DNA from: Pseudomonadota bacterium
GTDB taxonomy: Bacteria > Pseudomonadota > Alphaproteobacteria > Rhodobacterales > Rhodobacteraceae
Reading direction: 5' to 3'
Length of the DNA stretch: 44,878 nt
Assembly: GCA_963205075.1 (NCBI GenBank)
Contig: CAUJIU010000061.1
Location: 1 to 44,878, forward strand
A program made the translations under genes and the position numbers. The notes below the pieces were generated by a model. That model ran no database searches and was not told the origin of the DNA. It saw only the letters and a program-made list of their open reading frames with translations. Shown piece by piece: positions 17,693 to 27,374 of this stretch. The first letter of the stretch is position 1; each line of letters begins with the position of its first letter.

Positions 17693-19153
17693 TCAGTTGG
17701 AGGCAGGCGCCGCCTCGGGTGCCGCTTCGGGCGCGCTGTCGCCGCCCGGGGCCGCATCGACCAGCGCGCCGTCCTGCCAGTCGCCGGATTCGGTGGTGCC
17801 GGCGGCATAGGTCATGGTGCCCTGCCCCTGACGGTTGCCGTTGACGAACATGCCGGAATAGACATCGCCATTGGCATAGGTCGCGATGCCCATGCCGTTG
17901 ATCTCGCCGTTTTCCCAGGCGCCATCGTAGGTAAAGCCGTCGGGCATGGTGATCTTGCCCTGTCCGTGCCGCTGCCCGTTGAGGAACCCGCCGACATAGA
18001 CGGTGCCGTCGGCATAGGTGGCGGTGCCGGTGCCGCTGCGCTGGCCGTCGACCCATTCGCCGTCATAGGAATAGCCGTCGGGGTAAGTCATCTTGCCGCG
18101 GCCGTGGTTGCGGGCGGCCTTGAACTCGCCCTCGTAGACCAGGCCATTGGCATAGGTGGCGATGCCGGTGCCGTCGATGACACCTTGCTTCCACTCGCCC
18201 TCATAGGTCGAGCCGTCGGGATAGGTGATCTTGCCGATGCCGTCCGACAGATCGGCGCGGAAATCGCCGGTATAGACCGAGCCGTCGGGATAGGTGACCT
18301 GGCCGGTGCCCTCGATCTGGCCGTCCACCCAGTTGCCGACATAGGTATAGCCGTCGGTGCCGCGGAAGGTGCCCTGACCGTGGCGGCGGTCCTGATGGAA
18401 GCCGCCCTGATACACATCGCCATTGGCATAGGTGACGGTGCCAACGCCCTCGCGGCGGCCCGCGACCAGATCGCCCTCGTAGATGTCGCCATTGGCCTGG
18501 ATCAGCCGGCCCTTGCCCTCGATCTGGCCATTGACCCAGATGCCTTCGTAGATCAGCCCGTCGGCCAGGGTCAGCTTGCCCGCGCCCTCGCGCTCGCCAT
18601 TGGCCAGCATCCCGTCATAGATCGAGCCATCGGGATAGACGACATGGCCCTCGCCCTCCTTGACGCCGTTGACCCAGGGACCCTCGTAGAGATAGCCCGA
18701 GGGGCTGGTCATGGTGCCGATGCCGTTGTGCATGGCGTTGCGGAACTCGCCCTCATAGACCACGCCGTTGGCGTAATGGGCGGTGCCGATGCCCTCGATC
18801 TTGCCGTCGACCCAGTCGCCCTCATAGGTGCTGCCATCGGCGAAGGTGATCTTGCCGGTGCCTTCGGGTTTGCCGTTGGCGAACTGGCCTTCATAGACCG
18901 AGCCGTTGGGGAAATGCGCCACGCCCTGGCCGCGGATCTCGCCCTCGAACCATTCGCCGCTGTATTCGTAGCCATTGGGCAGCCGGTAGGTGCCCTGACC
19001 GTGCTGCTTGCCGTTGAGGAAAGTGCCCTCGTAGACACCGCCATCGTCATATTGCTTGGTGGTGACCGTCTGGGCGGCGACCGGAGCGGCCGAGACCAAG
19101 GCCATGGCCAGCGCGGCCGCGAGGGCAATGCGGTGATTTCCCGGTCTTTTCAT
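17693..19153 (-). CDS. Exported MORN-repeat protein
   Basis: A 486-residue protein with a signal peptide (MKRPGNHR, hydrophobic core, cleavage after APVAA at about residue 27) and then 18 consecutive MORN repeats from residue 41 to 454, each exactly 23 residues of the form YEGxWxxGxxxGxGxxxxxxGxx with no insertion. A degenerate nineteenth begins at 455 and an Ala/Pro/Glu tail ends the protein. MORN repeats form an extended beta-hairpin solenoid and in other proteins bind lipids or proteins; no catalytic domain is present. It is predicted to be periplasmic or outer-membrane associated. The start at 19153 has GGGAG upstream; the longer frame has no signal peptide. It is divergent from nadE and upstream of the leu leader. 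Confidence 0.9.
   Translation of the reverse strand: MKRPGNHRIALAAALAMALVSAAPVAAQTVTTKQYDDGGVYEGTFLNGKQHGQGTYRLPNGYEYSGEWFEGEIRGQGVAHFPNGSVYEGQFANGKPEGTGKITFADGSTYEGDWVDGKIEGIGTAHYANGVVYEGEFRNAMHNGIGTMTSPSGYLYEGPWVNGVKEGEGHVVYPDGSIYDGMLANGEREGAGKLTLADGLIYEGIWVNGQIEGKGRLIQANGDIYEGDLVAGRREGVGTVTYANGDVYQGGFHQDRRHGQGTFRGTDGYTYVGNWVDGQIEGTGQVTYPDGSVYTGDFRADLSDGIGKITYPDGSTYEGEWKQGVIDGTGIATYANGLVYEGEFKAARNHGRGKMTYPDGYSYDGEWVDGQRSGTGTATYADGTVYVGGFLNGQRHGQGKITMPDGFTYDGAWENGEINGMGIATYANGDVYSGMFVNGNRQGQGTMTYAAGTTESGDWQDGALVDAAPGGDSAPEAAPEAAPASN
17792..19033 (-). repeat. 18 tandem 69-bp MORN-coding repeats
   Basis: The MORN region is 1242 bases, exactly 18 units of 69 bases, with strong conservation of the YEG, W/F and GxG codons and divergence elsewhere. 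Unit length is constant across the array, which points to expansion by unequal exchange followed by divergence. Confidence 0.85.
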
Positions 19154-19182
19154 GCGGCATACTCCCGTCAGGTCGCGGGCCG

Positions 19183-19211
19183 AGACTAGTTGACACATGC
19201 ATGGGTGACAA
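19183..19211 (-). promoter_or_regulatory. Candidate promoter of MORN gene
   Basis: On the minus strand TTGTCA (19211-19206) and TAGTCT (19188-19183) are 17 bases apart, placing a start near 19176, about 23 bases before the ATG. The -35 is good; the -10 is weak. Confidence 0.35.
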
Positions 19212-19298
19212 CGGGGAAGCGCGACGCCGGCTTGGCCAATCGGCTTTCCCTTGCCATATGTTCTGGTAAACCGGCCAAGACCCGATCGGGAGAGTTCG

Positions 19299-20957
19299 AT
19301 GTCCGACCATTTCCGCCTGACCATTGCGCAGCTCAACCCGACTGTCGGCGATCTGGCGGGCAACGCCGCCAAGGCCCGGGCCGCCTGGGCCGAGGCCAGG
19401 GCCGCCGGGTCGCAGATGATCGCGTTTCCGGAGATGTTCATCACCGGCTATTCGACCCAGGATCTGGTCAGGAAACCCGCCTTCCACCTGGCCGCCATGG
19501 CCCGGATCGAGGCGCTGGCGGCCGAATGTGCCGATGGGCCGGCGATTGGCATTGGCGGGCCGTTTGCGCAAAATGGCAGCCTTTTCAATGCCTTTCATAT
19601 CCTGTCCGGCGGCAGGGTGGTGACGCGGACCACCAAGCATCACCTGCCCAACTACACGGTCTTTGACGAGGTGCGCCAGTTCACGCCCGGCGCCATTCAC
19701 GGGCCCCACCAGATCGGGCCGCTGCGGATCGGCACGCCGGTCTGCGAGGATGCCTGGTTTCGCGATGTCTGCGAGACCATGACCGAAAGCGGCGCCGAGC
19801 TGCTGCTGGTGCCCAATGGCTCGCCCTATTATCGCGGCAAGTTCGCCTATCGCATGAACACCATGGTGGCCCGCGTGATCGAGAACGAGGTGCCGCTGGT
19901 CTATGTCAACACCGTGGGCGGGCAGGACGATCAGGCCTTTGACGGCGGCTCGTTCGTGCTCAACCGGTCGGGGCGCCTGGCGGTCCAGTTGCCGCTGTTC
20001 GAGGAGGTGCTGGCCCATGTCGATTTCCGCCGCGACGAGGCGGGCTGGCGCGCCGATGAGGGGCAGAAGGCGGTGTTTCCCGACGAGTGGGAGCAGGATT
20101 ACCACGTGATGGTGCTGACCTTGCGCGACTACATGCGCAAGACCGGGTTCACCCGGGTGCTGCTGGGCCTGTCGGGGGGGATCGATTCGGCGCTGGTGGC
20201 GGCGATTGCCGCCGATGCGCTGGGGCCGCAGAACCTGCGCTGCGTGATGATGCCCTCGGAGTTCACCTCGCGCGCCTCGCTGGAGGATGCGGCAGCGGTC
20301 GCGCGGGCGCTGGGATGCACGCTCGACGAGGTCTCGATCTCTGGCGCGCGGGCGGCGGTATCCGAGGCGCTGGCGCCGCTCTTTGCCGGGCGCCCTGCCG
20401 ATCTGACCGAGGAAAACATCCAGTCGCGGCTGCGCGGGCTGATGCTGATGGCGCAGTCCAACAAGTTTGGCGAGATGCTGCTGACCACCGGCAACAAGTC
20501 CGAGGTGGCGGTGGGTTACGCCACGATCTACGGCGACATGGCGGGCGGCTACAACCCGATCAAGGATCTCTACAAGACCCGGGTCTTTGCCACCTGCCGC
20601 TGGCGCAACGCCAATCACCGGCCCTGGATGGCAGGCCCGGCAGGCGAGGTCATCCCGCCGCGCGTCATCGACAAGCCGCCGAGCGCGGAGTTGCGCGCCG
20701 ATCAGAAGGACGAGGACTCGCTGCCGCCCTATGACGTTCTGGACGGCATTCTGGAAATGCTGGTGGATGGCGACAAATCGGTGGGCGATTGCGTGCAGGC
20801 CGGATTTGACCGCGACACTGTCAAGAAGGTCGAAAATCTGGTCTATATCAGTGAATACAAGCGGTTTCAGTCCGCGCCCGGCACGCGCCTGACCAAGCGG
20901 GCCTTCTGGCTCGACCGGCGCTATCCGATCGTCAACCGGTTCCGGGACGAGAGCTGA
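19299..20957 (+). CDS. nadE: Glutamine-dependent NAD+ synthetase
   Basis: Last step of NAD synthesis, amidating nicotinic acid adenine dinucleotide with ammonia released from glutamine. The 552-residue protein fuses an N-terminal nitrilase-type glutaminase with catalytic Glu45 (FPEMF), Lys113 (TKHHLPNY) and Cys149 (PVCEDAW) to a C-terminal synthetase with the pyrophosphatase loop SGGIDS at 292-297. KSEVAVGYATIYGDMAGGYNPIKDLYKT follows, typical of the family. The ATG at 19299 has CGGGAGAG upstream and begins directly before the first strand of the nitrilase domain. nadD lies 20 kb away in the same window, so NAD synthesis genes are dispersed. Confidence 0.96.
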   Translation: MSDHFRLTIAQLNPTVGDLAGNAAKARAAWAEARAAGSQMIAFPEMFITGYSTQDLVRKPAFHLAAMARIEALAAECADGPAIGIGGPFAQNGSLFNAFHILSGGRVVTRTTKHHLPNYTVFDEVRQFTPGAIHGPHQIGPLRIGTPVCEDAWFRDVCETMTESGAELLLVPNGSPYYRGKFAYRMNTMVARVIENEVPLVYVNTVGGQDDQAFDGGSFVLNRSGRLAVQLPLFEEVLAHVDFRRDEAGWRADEGQKAVFPDEWEQDYHVMVLTLRDYMRKTGFTRVLLGLSGGIDSALVAAIAADALGPQNLRCVMMPSEFTSRASLEDAAAVARALGCTLDEVSISGARAAVSEALAPLFAGRPADLTEENIQSRLRGLMLMAQSNKFGEMLLTTGNKSEVAVGYATIYGDMAGGYNPIKDLYKTRVFATCRWRNANHRPWMAGPAGEVIPPRVIDKPPSAELRADQKDEDSLPPYDVLDGILEMLVDGDKSVGDCVQAGFDRDTVKKVENLVYISEYKRFQSAPGTRLTKRAFWLDRRYPIVNRFRDES

Positions 20958-20962
20958 GCCAT

Positions 20963-21013
20963 CCGGCGCGGTGCCGCGCCGGAGCCTCCGGCGGAGGTAT
21001 TTGGGCCAAAATG
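20963..21013. repeat. REP-like intergenic palindromes after nadE
   Basis: A nine-base inverted repeat CCGGCGCGG/CCGCGCCGG (20963-20971 and 20974-20982) is followed by a second small palindrome CCTCCGGCGGAGG (20985-20997) and the string TATTTGGGCCAAAATGAAG. From memory, close variants of this second block recur between genes in many Rhodobacteraceae genomes. It is probably a repeated intergenic element that may also end nadE transcription. The copy number in this genome cannot be seen. Confidence 0.45.
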
Positions 21014-21043
21014 AAGGGATCCGGTCAGGAAAGGGGCAGGCCA

Positions 21044-21473
21044 ATGGCAGAAAACAAGACGCAGGCGACCGGTCAGGACGTGACCGAGTTCCTGATGCAG
21101 GTCGAGCATCCGCAGCGGCGGGCAGACGGGCTGGCGCTGGATGCCTTGTTTCGTGAAGTGACCGGGTTCGAGCCGCGCATGTGGGGGCCGACGATGGTGG
21201 GCTACGGGCGCTATCATTATGTGTATGACAGCGGTCGCGAGGGCGACGCGCTGGCGACCGGGTTTTCGCCGCGCAAGGCCAACCCTGGTGCTCTACATCA
21301 TGCCCGGCTATGGCCATTTTCCCGAGATCATGGCGCGGCTCGGCAAGTACAAGATCGGCAAATCCTGCCTGTATATCAACAAGCTCTCGGACGTCGATCC
21401 GGACGCAGTCCGCGACCTCATCAGGGCGGGCCTGGCCGATCTGGACGCGCGCTGGCCTGTGCAGGCCAGCTAG
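21044..21473 (+). pseudogene. DUF1801 protein gene with single-base frameshift
   Basis: The first 80 codons from ATG 21044 (MAENKTQATGQDVTEFL) read as the start of a DUF1801/YdhG-like protein through YHYVYDSGREGDALATGFSPRKAN. The frame then shifts, and the rest of the domain (LVLYIMPGYGHFPEIMARLGKY ... INKLSDVDPDAVRDL) continues in another frame to TAG at 21471-21473. Removing one C from the CCC at 21283-21285 restores one frame of about 142 residues. The domain function is unknown. Both halves look well conserved, so either the mutation is recent or it is a sequencing error in a C run. Confidence 0.8.
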
Positions 21474-21476
21474 CGG

Positions 21477-22424
21477 TCAGATCGGGACCACGATGCTTTC
21501 GGCCAGCAGGCGTTCGGCATCCTCGCGCCGGCACAGTTCGGTGCCTTCGGTCATGACGGCGGCGCTGGCGGCGGCCGAGCCGTGGCTGAGCGCCTGATCG
21601 AGCGGCAGGCCGCGCGCCAGGGCCAGGGTGAAGCCGCCGACAAAGCTGTCGCCCGCGCCGACCCGGCTGCAGACGGTGACGGAAGCGGCGGCGACGAACA
21701 GGCGCTGCTTTTCGGTGGCCAGCACCGAGCCATCGGCGCCGCGGGCGATGATCACCACCTCGGCCGCGCCGCGCTCGACCATTTCCTGGGCGAAATCGGC
21801 GGTGTCCTGCCGGCGCGGCAGGGCGTAGCGGGTCAGGCCCTCGGCTTCGGCCTGGTCCATGCGCAGCACATAGGGCGGCTTTTGCTGGCCAAGCGCCAGC
21901 AGGGTCAGGGCGGGGCCCGACGTGTCGACGATGACGCGGGTATCGCTATCGGCCAGCTCGCGGCAGATGCGCGCGTAAAGGTCGGCGCGCGAGCCCGAAG
22001 GGCCGCTGCCCGACAGGACCACGTAGCCGCCGCGCGGCGCATGTTCGACGATGGCGGCGCAGACCCGGTCGATATCGGACATCTGCCAGTGCGGCCCGGG
22101 AAGCATGAAGCGGTACTGGTCGTTCAGGCTCAGGTCGGTGACGGCGATGCTTTGCCGCGTGTCGCCTGGCGCCTTGTGGACGATGAGATCGAGCCCGGCA
22201 TCCTCGAGCAGCTGGCGCAGGGATTGCCCGGTATCGCCGCCCAGCGCCACGAAGGCCTGGGCCTCGCCGCCCAGAAGGTGGATGGCGCGCGCCACGTTGA
22301 TGCCGCCGCCGCCGGGATCGAATTGCGGCTGGGCGCAGCGCAGCTTGACGCCCGGGACCACATGGTCAACCGAGGTTGCGATATCGAGCGCCGGGTTCAG
22401 CGTTACTGTAAGGATTTTCGACAT
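21477..22424 (-). CDS. PfkB-type phosphofructokinase/hexose-phosphate kinase
   Basis: A 315-residue ribokinase-superfamily sugar kinase. The N terminus ILTVTLNPALDIA, the GGGGINVARA motif and the C-terminal GAGDSFVGGF motif with the catalytic aspartate place it in the 1-phosphofructokinase / PfkB / tagatose-6-phosphate kinase branch. It would phosphorylate a phosphorylated hexose with ATP in the cytoplasm. Length and motifs fit PfkB (6-phosphofructokinase isozyme 2) or FruK; there is no fructose PTS gene nearby to favour FruK. The start at 22424 (MSKILTV) is chosen because the upstream extension is not family-like. It ends three bases after the convergent DUF1801 frame. Confidence 0.85.
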   Translation of the reverse strand: MSKILTVTLNPALDIATSVDHVVPGVKLRCAQPQFDPGGGGINVARAIHLLGGEAQAFVALGGDTGQSLRQLLEDAGLDLIVHKAPGDTRQSIAVTDLSLNDQYRFMLPGPHWQMSDIDRVCAAIVEHAPRGGYVVLSGSGPSGSRADLYARICRELADSDTRVIVDTSGPALTLLALGQQKPPYVLRMDQAEAEGLTRYALPRRQDTADFAQEMVERGAAEVVIIARGADGSVLATEKQRLFVAAASVTVCSRVGAGDSFVGGFTLALARGLPLDQALSHGSAAASAAVMTEGTELCRREDAERLLAESIVVPI

Positions 22425-22504
22425 GGGACCGCCCAAAATGGTGTTGGCGCTAACATAGGCAAATTCGGCGGGGGAATCCAAGGGGCGCCGTCACTGGTGC
22501 GGCG

Positions 22505-22897
22505 TCAGGTCCACCATTGGTCGATTGCGGCGATGTCGTCATCGGACCAGCCGAAGTGATGGGCGAATTCGTGGATGGTGATATGGGTGACCAGTTCGCC
22601 GATGGTCACGTCGCCGCGCTCGGCCCATTCATCGAGGATCGGGCGGCGAAACAGCCAGACAGTGTCGGGGCCCATGGGCTGGTCGAAGGTGGATTTCTCG
22701 GTCAGGGGGATGCCGTCGTACAGGCCGGTCAGGCCGAAGGGATCCATCTCCAGTTCCTCGAGCACATCGTCATCGGCAAAGTCCACGACCCGGATCGCCA
22801 CCAGCTGCGCGCGCGCCCGAAAGGCATGCGGCAGATCGCCCACCGTCTTGCGGGCCATCTCTTCGATTTCTTCGCAGCTGGGCGCGACGGTATCCAT
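22505..22897 (-). CDS. Small zincin-like metallopeptidase family protein
   Basis: A protein of about 130 residues with a zinc-protease motif, His109-Glu110-x-x-His113, in THITIHEFAHHFGW, and the upstream family blocks VDFADDDVLEEL and LTGLYDGIPLTEKS. From memory this is the PF06262 family of small zincin-like proteins widespread in alphaproteobacteria and actinobacteria; the physiological substrate is unknown to me. It has no signal peptide, so it should be cytoplasmic. ATG 22897 is preferred; ATG 22906 would add three residues. It is divergent from gltX. Confidence 0.82.
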   Translation of the reverse strand: MDTVAPSCEEIEEMARKTVGDLPHAFRARAQLVAIRVVDFADDDVLEELEMDPFGLTGLYDGIPLTEKSTFDQPMGPDTVWLFRRPILDEWAERGDVTIGELVTHITIHEFAHHFGWSDDDIAAIDQWWT

Positions 22898-22960
22898 GCC
22901 CCTCATATGGACAAAAGCGTGGCGGTATGAAAGACCCAGCCGCGCATTGGAGGCCCCCAC

Positions 22961-24283
22961 ATGACCACGACCCGTTTCGCTCCGTCGCCGACCGGCTGGC
23001 TGCATATCGGCAACCTGCGCGCGGCGCTGTTCAACTATGCCATCGCCCGGGCCAATGGCGGCGCGTTCATCCTGCGGATCGACGATACCGATCCGGAGCG
23101 GTCGAAAGAGGAATATGTCGAGGGCATCAAGGACAGCCTGACCTGGCTCGGCCTGACCTGGGACCGGATCGAGCGCCAGTCGGCGCGGATGGACCGCTAT
23201 CTGGCCGCCAAGGAGCGGCTGATCGGGATGGGGCGGCTCTACGAGTGCTTCGAGACCCCGGTCGAGCTGGACCTCAAGCGCAAGAAGCAGCTCAACATGG
23301 GCAAGCCCCCCGTCTATGACCGCGCGGCGCTGTCGCTGTCGGAGGCCGAGAAGGACCGTTTGCGGGCCGAGCGCGGCTCGCATTGGCGGTTCCGGCTGGA
23401 CCTGGAGCGGATCGAGTGGGAGGACGGCATCCTCGGCCCGATCTCGATCGACGCGGCCAGCGTCTCGGACCCGGTGCTGATCAAGGAAAGCGGGCAGATC
23501 CTCTATACATTCGCCAGCGTGGTCGACGATACCGAGATGGGCGTCACCGACATCGTGCGCGGCGCCGATCACGTCACCAATACCGCGACCCAGATCCAGA
23601 TCATCCGGGCGCTGGGCGGCGAGGTGCCGCGCTTTGCCCACCATTCGCTGCTGACCGGTCCGCAGGGCGAGGCGCTGTCCAAGCGGCTGGGCACCCTGTC
23701 GCTGAAGGACCTGCGCGCCAAAGGCATCGCGCCGATGGCGGTGCTGAGCCTGATGGCGCGGCTTGGCTCGTCCGAGCCGGTCGAGCTGCGGCAGAGCGTG
23801 GCAGAGGTGGTTGACGGCTTCAGCCTGTCAAGCTTCGGTTCCGCGCCCACCAAGTTCGACCCCGCCGATCTGGAGCCGCTGACGGCGCGCTATCTGGCGG
23901 GCCTGCCGCTGGCTGCGGTGGCGGGCGATATCGGCGCGCTCGGTGTTCCCGAGGCGCTGGCGCCGCGATTCTGGGAGGTGGTGCGCGAGAACATCACCGT
24001 GCTGGCCGACATGGCGCCCTGGTGGGATGTGTTCAGCGGCAAGGCGGTCGCGCAGGTGGCCGACGAAGACCGCGCCTTCGTGGCCGAGGCGCTGTCGATG
24101 CTGGGCGAGCCGCCCTACGGTGCCGATGCCTGGGCCGAATGGACCGGCCGGGTCAAGGAGGCCAGCGGGCGCAAGGGGCGGGGGCTGTTCATGCCGCTGC
24201 GGCTGGCGGTCACCGGGCGCGAGAAGGGGCCGGAAATGGCCGATGTGCTGACGCTGATGCAGGTCAAGCCGCGGATCGGCTGA
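22961..24283 (+). CDS. gltX: Glutamate--tRNA ligase
   Basis: Class I aminoacyl-tRNA synthetase of 440 residues. The HIGH-type motif is HIGN at 15-18 after RFAPSPTGWL, and the KMSKS-type loop is ALSKR at 238-242. The catalytic core includes LRIDDTDPERS near 38-48. A C-terminal helical anticodon-binding part follows. No Cys-rich zinc motif is seen. Alphaproteobacteria commonly carry two gltX paralogues of about this length, one of which may charge tRNA-Gln for the amidotransferase route; which paralogue this is cannot be settled here. The start follows GGAGGCCCCC. Confidence 0.95.
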   Translation: MTTTRFAPSPTGWLHIGNLRAALFNYAIARANGGAFILRIDDTDPERSKEEYVEGIKDSLTWLGLTWDRIERQSARMDRYLAAKERLIGMGRLYECFETPVELDLKRKKQLNMGKPPVYDRAALSLSEAEKDRLRAERGSHWRFRLDLERIEWEDGILGPISIDAASVSDPVLIKESGQILYTFASVVDDTEMGVTDIVRGADHVTNTATQIQIIRALGGEVPRFAHHSLLTGPQGEALSKRLGTLSLKDLRAKGIAPMAVLSLMARLGSSEPVELRQSVAEVVDGFSLSSFGSAPTKFDPADLEPLTARYLAGLPLAAVAGDIGALGVPEALAPRFWEVVRENITVLADMAPWWDVFSGKAVAQVADEDRAFVAEALSMLGEPPYGADAWAEWTGRVKEASGRKGRGLFMPLRLAVTGREKGPEMADVLTLMQVKPRIG

Positions 24284-24286
24284 CCG

Positions 24287-24859
24287 CTAGTTTGCCTCAG
24301 GCGGCAGGATGGTGCAGCCCATCCGCGCCAGCGCCGCATCGACCAGATCGCGCTCGCTGGCGGTCAGCAGCTGATGGCGCGGATAGCGTGGCGCCGCCCG
24401 GTCATCGAGGATCGGCGCCGCCCAGCCTCGGGTGGTGGCAAAGAAGCGTGCCGCGCCGTCCTGCCCGTGCATCTGCACAAAGCCCTGAATGACCACATCG
24501 ATATAGCTCAGCAGGATCGGGTGCCGCAGGCTGGGGTCAGCGATGTGGCCGCCGCTGACTTCATAGACCGAAGTGGAAACTTGCGGCGCGTCGTGCAGCA
24601 CCGAGCCGGTCACATCGCGGCGGCGATAGTTGGCCTCGCGCCGGTCGAGCGCGGCCCAGTCGCCGCCGGGCACGCGGGCCACGATGCCGTCGATCTCGCT
24701 GCCCTCGCAGGGCTCGACCGACAGATAGGCCACGGGGCGGCGCGAAGTGTGCCGCCAGACCCGTTGCCAGCCGATCAGGCGGGCGGGGCGGGGGTCGTCA
24801 AAGTCATGGGTGCGCAGGTTGACGAGGCTGCCATAGCCAAAGAACCGCGGATCGCTCAT
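24287..24859 (-). CDS. Gamma-glutamylcyclotransferase-like protein
   Basis: A 190-residue protein beginning RFFGYGSLVN, the phosphate-binding loop signature of the GGCT/AIG2 fold, followed by G-W-Q-R-V-W and a Y-R-R-R-D-V region. Members release 5-oxoproline from gamma-glutamyl peptides, but many GGCT-fold proteins have other or unknown substrates. Its ATG overlaps the stop of the ABC permease gene by four bases (ATGA), so it is the last gene of that operon, and it converges with gltX with three bases between. Confidence 0.78.
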   Translation of the reverse strand: MSDPRFFGYGSLVNLRTHDFDDPRPARLIGWQRVWRHTSRRPVAYLSVEPCEGSEIDGIVARVPGGDWAALDRREANYRRRDVTGSVLHDAPQVSTSVYEVSGGHIADPSLRHPILLSYIDVVIQGFVQMHGQDGAARFFATTRGWAAPILDDRAAPRYPRHQLLTASERDLVDAALARMGCTILPPEAN

Positions 24860-27374
24860 TCCCGCCCCCGCAACACCTGCGCCGGGCGGCTGGCCAATGC
24901 CCGCAAGGAAAAGCCGCCGCTGGCGAGGATGGTGGCCAGAATGCCGCCGGCGACGATCCAGACCGCGTTGCCCCAGATGAAGCGGAAATCGGCCTCCATG
25001 ACGAAACGGGTCACGGCCCAGCCGCCGATGCTGCCGGCCGCCAGCGCCACCACGCCGGCAATGGCGCCCAGAAGCGCCGCGCGCAAGGCAAAGCTGGCGA
25101 GGATGCGGGCGCGGGTGGCGCCGAGGGTCTTGAGGATTGCCGCTTCATGGATGCGTGCGCCTTGCCCGGATGCGGCGGCGCCGATCAGCACCAGAAACCC
25201 GGTGACCAGCGTCACCAGCGCGCCGTAGCGGATGCCGGCGGCGATGCCGGTGACAAGCCTGGTCACCTGCTCGATCACGTCGCGCACGCCAAAGGCGGTC
25301 ACGTTGGCATAGGCGTCGCCCACCTGCCGCAGGATACCGGCCTCGGCCTCCTGATCGGCATAGACGGTCGAGATCCAGCTGTGCGGCGCCCCGGCGAGTG
25401 CCGACGGGTTCATCAGCATGACAAAGCCGATGCCGGCGGTCTCGAAATTGACGGTGCGAAAGCTGGTGATGGTGGCGGTGATGTCACGGCCCAGCACGTT
25501 GACGGTCAGCGTGTCGCCGAGTTTGAGCCCGATCTCGGCCGCCTCCTGCGCCGAGAAGCTCACCAGCGGCGGGCCGGAATAGTCGGGCGCCCACCATTCA
25601 CCTTCGGTCAGTTGGGTGCCGGGCGGCAGGTCGGCCGAGTAGGTCAGGCCACGGTCGCCCTGAATGACCCAATGCCCGCCCGCGACCTCGCGAGCCGGGC
25701 GGTCGTTGATGCGGGTGATGATGCCGCGCAGCATCGGCGCGGACTCGACCCGGTGCACGGCCGGATTGCCCGCCAGCAGCGCGCTGTAGCCATCGATCTG
25801 GTCGGGCTGGATATCGACGAAGAAGAACGAGGGCGCAACTTCCGGCAGCTCGTCGGAAAACGCCGCCTGCACATTGCCGTCGATCTGCCCGACCGAGGCC
25901 AGCACCGACAGGCCAAGCCCGAGCGACAGCACCACGGATGTGGTCTCGCCGCCGCGCGCGGCGATGGCGCCCAGCGCCAGCCGCAGGCCGGGGCGGTGCC
26001 GGACCAGATGCTTGAGGCCGCGCGCCAGCCTGCGGGCGAGATAGGCGCACAGGACGAGGATGGCGAGCGCGCCGGCAATGCCGCCGGCGGTGTAGAGCGT
26101 CAGCCGCAGCGCACCGGTGAACCAGACCGCCGCGCCGACCAGCGCCGCCAGCAGCACCGCGGTCGCCACCAGGTAGCGCGCGCGGGGCAGGGCCTTGCGC
26201 GATGCGCCATCGTCGCGGAACAGCGCGGCGGCGTGCACATCTTCGGTGCGGGCCAGCGGCCAGAGCGTGAAGATCAGCGCCGACAGCACGCCGTAAAGCG
26301 CGGCCTGGGCCAGCGGCGCGGGATAGAGCGCAAACTCGGCCGGGATCGGCAGTTGCGCGGCGATGAGCGGCGCCAGCAAGAGCGGCAGCCCCGCGCCGAC
26401 CACCAGCCCCAGCAGGATGCCCAGCAGGGCCATGACGCCGATCTGGATCAGATAGGTGGCAAAGATGGTGCCCCGCGTGGCGCCAAGGGTCTTGAGCGTG
26501 GCGATGGCCTCGGTCTTGGCGGCCAGATAGGCGCGCACGGCCGACGATACGCCGACCCCGCCCACCGCCAGCCCCGCCAGCCCGATCAGGATCAGGAACG
26601 ACCCGATCCGGTCGACAAAGCGGTCCGTGCCGGGCGCGCCGCGCCGCGAGTCGTGCCAGCGCAGCCCGGCATCGCGATAGCGCCGCTCGACCCGGGTTTC
26701 GAGCCGGTCCAGATCGGTGCCATCCGGCAGGTCGAGCCGGTAGGCGGTCGAGAACAGCGTGCCCTCGGCCAGCAGGCCCGAAGCGGCCAGATCCCTGGTC
26801 AGCACGATGGTGCGCGGCCCGTAGGAAAAGCCGCCATCGGCATTGTCGGGGTAGGACACCAGCAGCGCGCTCAACACGAAATCCTGTGCGCCCAGCCGGA
26901 AGCTGTCGCCGGGTTCAAGGCCCAGCCGGCCAGCCAGCAGCGGTTGCATGACCGCACCCGGCAGCCCGCCCGACCCGGCGAGCGCCTGATCAAGCGGCAT
27001 CTCAGGTGACAGGCTGACCGCGCCCACCAGCGGGTAGAGCCCGTCCACGGCCCGCACCTGCGTCAACCCGCGCGCGGTTTGCCCGTTGTCATCGACAGTT
27101 GCCATCGAGCGGAAATCGACCGTCTCGGACACCCGATCCGAGATCTGGTCCAGAAAGGCGCGCTCGTCATCGGTGGCGAAGCGATAGGTGAACTCGGCCT
27201 CGCCGTCACCGCCCAGAAGGACCGCGCCCTGGCTTTCCAGCCCGGTCCGGATCGCCTCGCTGACCATGCCGACGGCGGCGATGGCCGCCACGCCCAGCGC
27301 GAGGCAGGCCAGGAAGATGCGAAAGCCCTGCAACCCGCCGCGCAACTCGCGCCGCGCCAGCCGCAGCGCCAGCG

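Noticed and set aside
17792..19033. CRISPR-like or satellite array
   Set aside because: The 69-bp periodicity is fully explained by in-frame 23-residue MORN repeats; units diverge as coding repeats do and there are no unique spacers.
19047..21317. Long minus-strand open frame opposite nadE
   Set aside because: It is antisense to the well-supported NAD synthetase and encodes compositionally biased sequence rich in Arg, His and Gly with no domain; typical shadow in GC-rich DNA.
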